Positions 61,912-64,000 of a stretch of 64,000 nt of DNA are shown here, piece by piece. The position numbers were made by a program, and so were the translations under genes. Position 1 is the stretch's first letter; every line of letters starts with the position of its first letter. Location: positions 57,012 to 121,011 of the forward strand of contig JAERTG010000092.1 in NCBI GenBank assembly GCA_016845065.1, read 5' to 3'. This stretch comes from Fidelibacterota bacterium. GTDB lineage: Bacteria; Fidelibacterota; UBA8477; JABMPR01. A model generated the notes under the pieces. That model saw nothing but the letters and a program-made list of their open reading frames with translations. It was not told the DNA's origin and did not search any database.

Positions 61912-62090
61912 GCAAGTTCCCCTTTTCTCATTGTCGTTCAATTAAGCAGGGAAAGTAGTTTTAATACGGGGCGCTTCGCAACCTTTGATCAATAATATCG
62001 GGGGAAATTCTCACCTAATAATTGATAGAAAAATTATTTATGGCTGGCTATTTGATTGGTGTCAAATACGTTATCTCTAGGATCCTATTC

Positions 62091-62801
62091 ATGCATTATG
62101 ATAAAGCATATCTCATCAGTTTAGAGCGTAGTCCCAAGCGACGTAAAAATTTCTATCGCTATGCTAGAAGGGCTGGGATGGAGGTAGAATGGTTCCCCGC
62201 TCTATATGGTCTGGATGTGAATACTGATGAATATCAGAGACGTGGATACTTGAGTGGCGACTTCAAGTTGAGATTGGCTGGAAGCCTGGGAACGCTTTTG
62301 AGCCATATCCATGTCTGGGAAAAGATTGCTGATGATCCCCATTGTGAGATGGGTCTGGTTTTTGAGGATGATGCTGTATTTAATCGTCACTTTTTAACCG
62401 ACCTCCACACAATTAAGGGGAGTGATATTCCAGATGATTGGGATATGCTCTGGTTGGGCTGGCATAAGTTGGATTGTGATCCTGTGAACGAGACAGTGGG
62501 TACACCTCGAAAAACGGAGGGGAAGAGCGTGAACTCAGGTCATTTCGCCTATATGGTCAAATCATCAAGTGTGGAGAAAATGAAGGCACTGTTGCTTCCT
62601 TATGACAACCGACGATCAAAGGATGTGCTGTTGAGACAAAACTTTGAAGCCTTCAATGCATATTTTCTCTTGGATAAAATCGTCAAAACACCACTCATTG
62701 GATTTGATTCGATTCGTAAAAATATAAATGATCCCAACAGGATCGAAGGTCGGCCTGTCAAGAAACTGGTCCAGAAAATCAGAAAATTATTTCTTGAATA
62801 G
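62091..62801 (+). CDS. Glycosyltransferase family 25 (LPS biosynthesis type)
   Basis: About 236 residues. KAYLISLERSPKRRKNFYRYA, RLAGSLGTLLSHIHVWEKI and the metal-binding LVFEDDAVFN match GT25 enzymes, which add galactose or other sugars to LPS or to proteins. The C-terminus is basic, a possible peripheral membrane contact. The frame can be read from TTG 62022, but ATG 62091 gives the family N-terminus and has AGGA eight bases upstream. It is convergent with the lipoprotein at 62804-63640, three bases apart. Confidence 0.82.
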   Translation: MHYDKAYLISLERSPKRRKNFYRYARRAGMEVEWFPALYGLDVNTDEYQRRGYLSGDFKLRLAGSLGTLLSHIHVWEKIADDPHCEMGLVFEDDAVFNRHFLTDLHTIKGSDIPDDWDMLWLGWHKLDCDPVNETVGTPRKTEGKSVNSGHFAYMVKSSSVEKMKALLLPYDNRRSKDVLLRQNFEAFNAYFLLDKIVKTPLIGFDSIRKNINDPNRIEGRPVKKLVQKIRKLFLE

Positions 62802-62803
62802 TC

Positions 62804-63640
62804 CTATAGTTTACCTGCCAGCTTGTTAAAAGCATCACCTTGAGCTGCAATTTTTTCACCAATGACCTGAATGTCATTGAGGATAGAGTGGGAATGCATA
62901 CCAGGACCAGACCAAACCTTTGGTTCATCTCCTACTTCTTTTTCAAATTTCTTTATGAGTGAGTTAAGTGTTGCTTGGTCATTCCTGATACTGTTTAGGA
63001 TTTCTTCCAGTTCTGAGAGTACTTTTTTATCAGTCCGAGAGATTTTATTGCCTTCCTCAAGTTCAGCCGACAATTGTTCAATTGATTGATTCAGTTCCTT
63101 CAGATAACTGTCTATTTGCTGTCGGACCTCAATAACCGTTATATGTGAAATCTGGTGTTTGTTCAACAAGTTGATGAAGGTATTGGATGATTTGTTATAG
63201 TCATTCGCCTGGGATTCAAAATTTTCAGATTGTCTATCGAATTCATTTTTTATTTCCTGGAAATCATCCCATAACGCAGAACCGGATTCAATCTTTTTGG
63301 TTCCTTTGACAAGTCGGTTCAATTTTGCCTTCAGTTGTTCTAGCTTTTTCGAGGTATGTCTTAGTTGGTTAAAGGATTGGCTCATATTTGTTAATTCGCT
63401 TGCCAAGTTAGGATAAGGAACGGCGGTGGAATCAGCAATTTTATTGATGAGTTGATAATAAATACTACGTTTCTCCAATCGGTCCTTGGCAATTTTTCCC
63501 AGCGTTTTGTTTATCTCTCTTTGAGTTTTAGAAAATGTTTTTTTGACATCGGAGGTGTTGTAGTAGACGGTACATGAGCTAAGTATAATTGAAAAACTGA
63601 TGAAGCAAGTTATCAGGAGTGTTGTTTTTGTCTTTTTCAT
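62804..63640 (-). CDS. Coiled-coil lipoprotein
   Basis: A 278-residue lipoprotein with lipobox LSSC, followed by an almost entirely helical mature part rich in Lys, Glu and Gln. Heptad-like segments cover about 35-60 (KTFSKTQREINKTLGKIAKD), 85-140 and 170-235 (ELNQSIEQLSAELEEG). The C-terminus has a Gly/Pro break (SGPGMHSHS) and a final helix. No enzyme motif, so it is probably structural or binds partners in the periplasm. Confidence 0.7.
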   Translation of the reverse strand: MKKTKTTLLITCFISFSIILSSCTVYYNTSDVKKTFSKTQREINKTLGKIAKDRLEKRSIYYQLINKIADSTAVPYPNLASELTNMSQSFNQLRHTSKKLEQLKAKLNRLVKGTKKIESGSALWDDFQEIKNEFDRQSENFESQANDYNKSSNTFINLLNKHQISHITVIEVRQQIDSYLKELNQSIEQLSAELEEGNKISRTDKKVLSELEEILNSIRNDQATLNSLIKKFEKEVGDEPKVWSGPGMHSHSILNDIQVIGEKIAAQGDAFNKLAGKL

Positions 63641-63755
63641 GGTTTTCCTCAGGGTGCTGGTTTTGGTCTTTGAGTGAACTCAATGTAAGGGAATCAGTCA
63701 AAAGTGCAAGGTAGCAAAGGAGTGTAGACTTCTTGGATTCAGGACTGCCTTTGAC

Positions 63756-63784
63756 TTGCTTATTCACGACCAGTCAAATAATAT
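63756..63784 (+). promoter_or_regulatory. Promoter of the tRNA-Arg region
   Basis: TTGCTT (63756-63761), 17-base spacer and TAATAT (63779-63784). It lies 24 bases before the truncated tRNA copy and would transcribe both the fragment and the full tRNA. Confidence 0.65.
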
Positions 63785-63808
63785 GGCACGCTATTATGCA
63801 AACCAGCT

Positions 63809-63849
63809 GCTCCGGTCGCTCAGCTGGATAGAGCAACGGATTTCTAATA
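63809..63849 (+). pseudogene. Truncated 5'-half copy of tRNA-Arg
   Basis: This 41-base stretch reads like the 5' half of the adjacent tRNA-Arg (GCTCCGGT-GCTCAGCTGGATAGAGCA and the anticodon-loop ATTTCTAA), with changes at three positions, and then stops matching. The anticodon stem (ACGGA versus TAGAT) cannot pair and there is no T-arm or acceptor 3' strand, so it cannot form a tRNA. It ends 13 bases before the real gene. Confidence 0.8.
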
Positions 63850-63862
63850 GATTGAGCATCAT

Positions 63863-63939
63863 GCTCCGGTAGCTCAGCTGGATAGAGCATCAGATTTCTA
63901 ATCTGAGGGTCATAGGTTCGAGTCCTATCCGGAGTACCA
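63863..63939 (+). tRNA. tRNA-Arg (anticodon TCT)
   Basis: A 77-base gene including an encoded CCA. Acceptor GCTCCGG pairs with CCGGAGT (one G-T at the end), D-arm GCTCAGCTGGATAGAGC, anticodon stem TCAGA/TCTGA with loop TTTCTAA (anticodon TCT, reads AGA), T-arm ATAGG-TTCGAGT-CCTAT. A terminator follows directly. Confidence 0.97.
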
Positions 63940-63942
63940 GAT

Positions 63943-63983
63943 AACCCCCTGTCTATCAGTAAGATACGGGGGTTTCTGTTTTT
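63943..63983 (+). terminator. Terminator after tRNA-Arg
   Basis: AACCCCC (63943-63949) pairs with GGGGGTT (63968-63974), with an inner GTCT/AGAT pairing, followed by TCTGTTTTTAT. It ends the tRNA transcript. Confidence 0.85.
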
Positions 63984-64000
63984 ATCATGCCCGTTAGCAT

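Noticed and set aside
63809..63849. A second functional tRNA-Arg
   Set aside because: It lacks a T-arm, a 3' acceptor strand and a paired anticodon stem.
1..64000. CRISPR arrays, insertion sequences, phage genes, rRNA
   Set aside because: No regular spaced repeats, transposase motifs, phage structural genes or rRNA stretches were seen on either strand.

Overview
The window reads as a chromosomal segment of a Gram-negative bacterium of the Fibrobacterota-Chlorobiota-Bacteroidota (FCB) group or a neighbouring phylum. Candidatus Marinimicrobia (SAR406) would fit, but this is an inference from gene content, not a proven assignment. The grounds are many exported proteins of FCB-type families (DUF5723 and DUF5020 outer-membrane proteins, DUF4159, DUF4175, DUF4835, DUF3667), many lipoprotein signal peptides, LptG for LPS export, a type II isopentenyl-diphosphate isomerase, and moderate GC. 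Genes are packed tightly: ATGA/TAATG overlaps are common and no gene-free stretch exceeds about 300 bases. I see no phage genes, insertion sequences, rRNA or CRISPR. It looks like core chromosome with one recombination scar at a tRNA.

Layout. 1-5.6 kb: ahcY (5' end outside the window), then a giant lipoprotein and a DUF5723 outer-membrane protein. 5.7-14.3 kb: DUF2892 protein, lptG and a CorC-type protein, a CMD-family protein, murQ, a phosphohexomutase, an isoprenoid pair (fni and polyprenyl synthase), and a bifunctional-nuclease-family protein. 14.3-22.6 kb: a CcmH-like protein, PfkB kinase, lipoprotein hydrolase, a DJ-1/YD-like lipoprotein/coiled-coil operon, small membrane proteins and manA. 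22.8-31.2 kb: an orphan possibly PilM-like protein, a coupled operon of monoacylglycerol-lipase-like hydrolase, glycerol kinase and a YwaF-type membrane protein, then carAB. 31.4-32.6 kb: GNAT, YgbA-like protein and tRNA-Thr(CGT).

32.7-40.4 kb is a tightly overlapping five-gene envelope operon (DUF456, DUF4159, DUF4175, TPR protein, and a protein with a glutamine-amidotransferase-like core). It is the best candidate here for an uncharacterised multi-protein system. 40.5-51 kb: an RMDN-like TPR protein, LD-carboxypeptidase, a YgjV/GNAT-like fusion, a DUF5020 porin, an amidohydrolase relative lacking several metal ligands, chorismate mutase, mdh, a lipoprotein amidohydrolase, YjbQ, a DUF1460 amidase, GNAT and DUF4835. 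51-64 kb: an orphan TPR histidine kinase, an MpaA-like amidase with a divergent glutamate racemase, a lipoprotein built of VNG repeats, class IV aminotransferase, methyltransferase, a possible CpcT-like protein, tgt, a Pro/Ala-rich protein, an EEP hydrolase, an NlpC/P60 peptidase, a GT25 glycosyltransferase, a coiled-coil lipoprotein, and tRNA-Arg(TCT) preceded by a truncated copy of its own 5' half.

Themes. Murein turnover and recycling recurs at scattered loci (murQ, LD-carboxypeptidase, MpaA-like, racemase-like, DUF1460 and NlpC/P60). Envelope building and surface lipoproteins dominate the genes of unknown function. Several promoters match the TTGACA/TATAAT model well (mdh, the histidine kinase, both tRNAs), so the housekeeping sigma factor appears to use conventional -35/-10 elements rather than the Bacteroidetes type.
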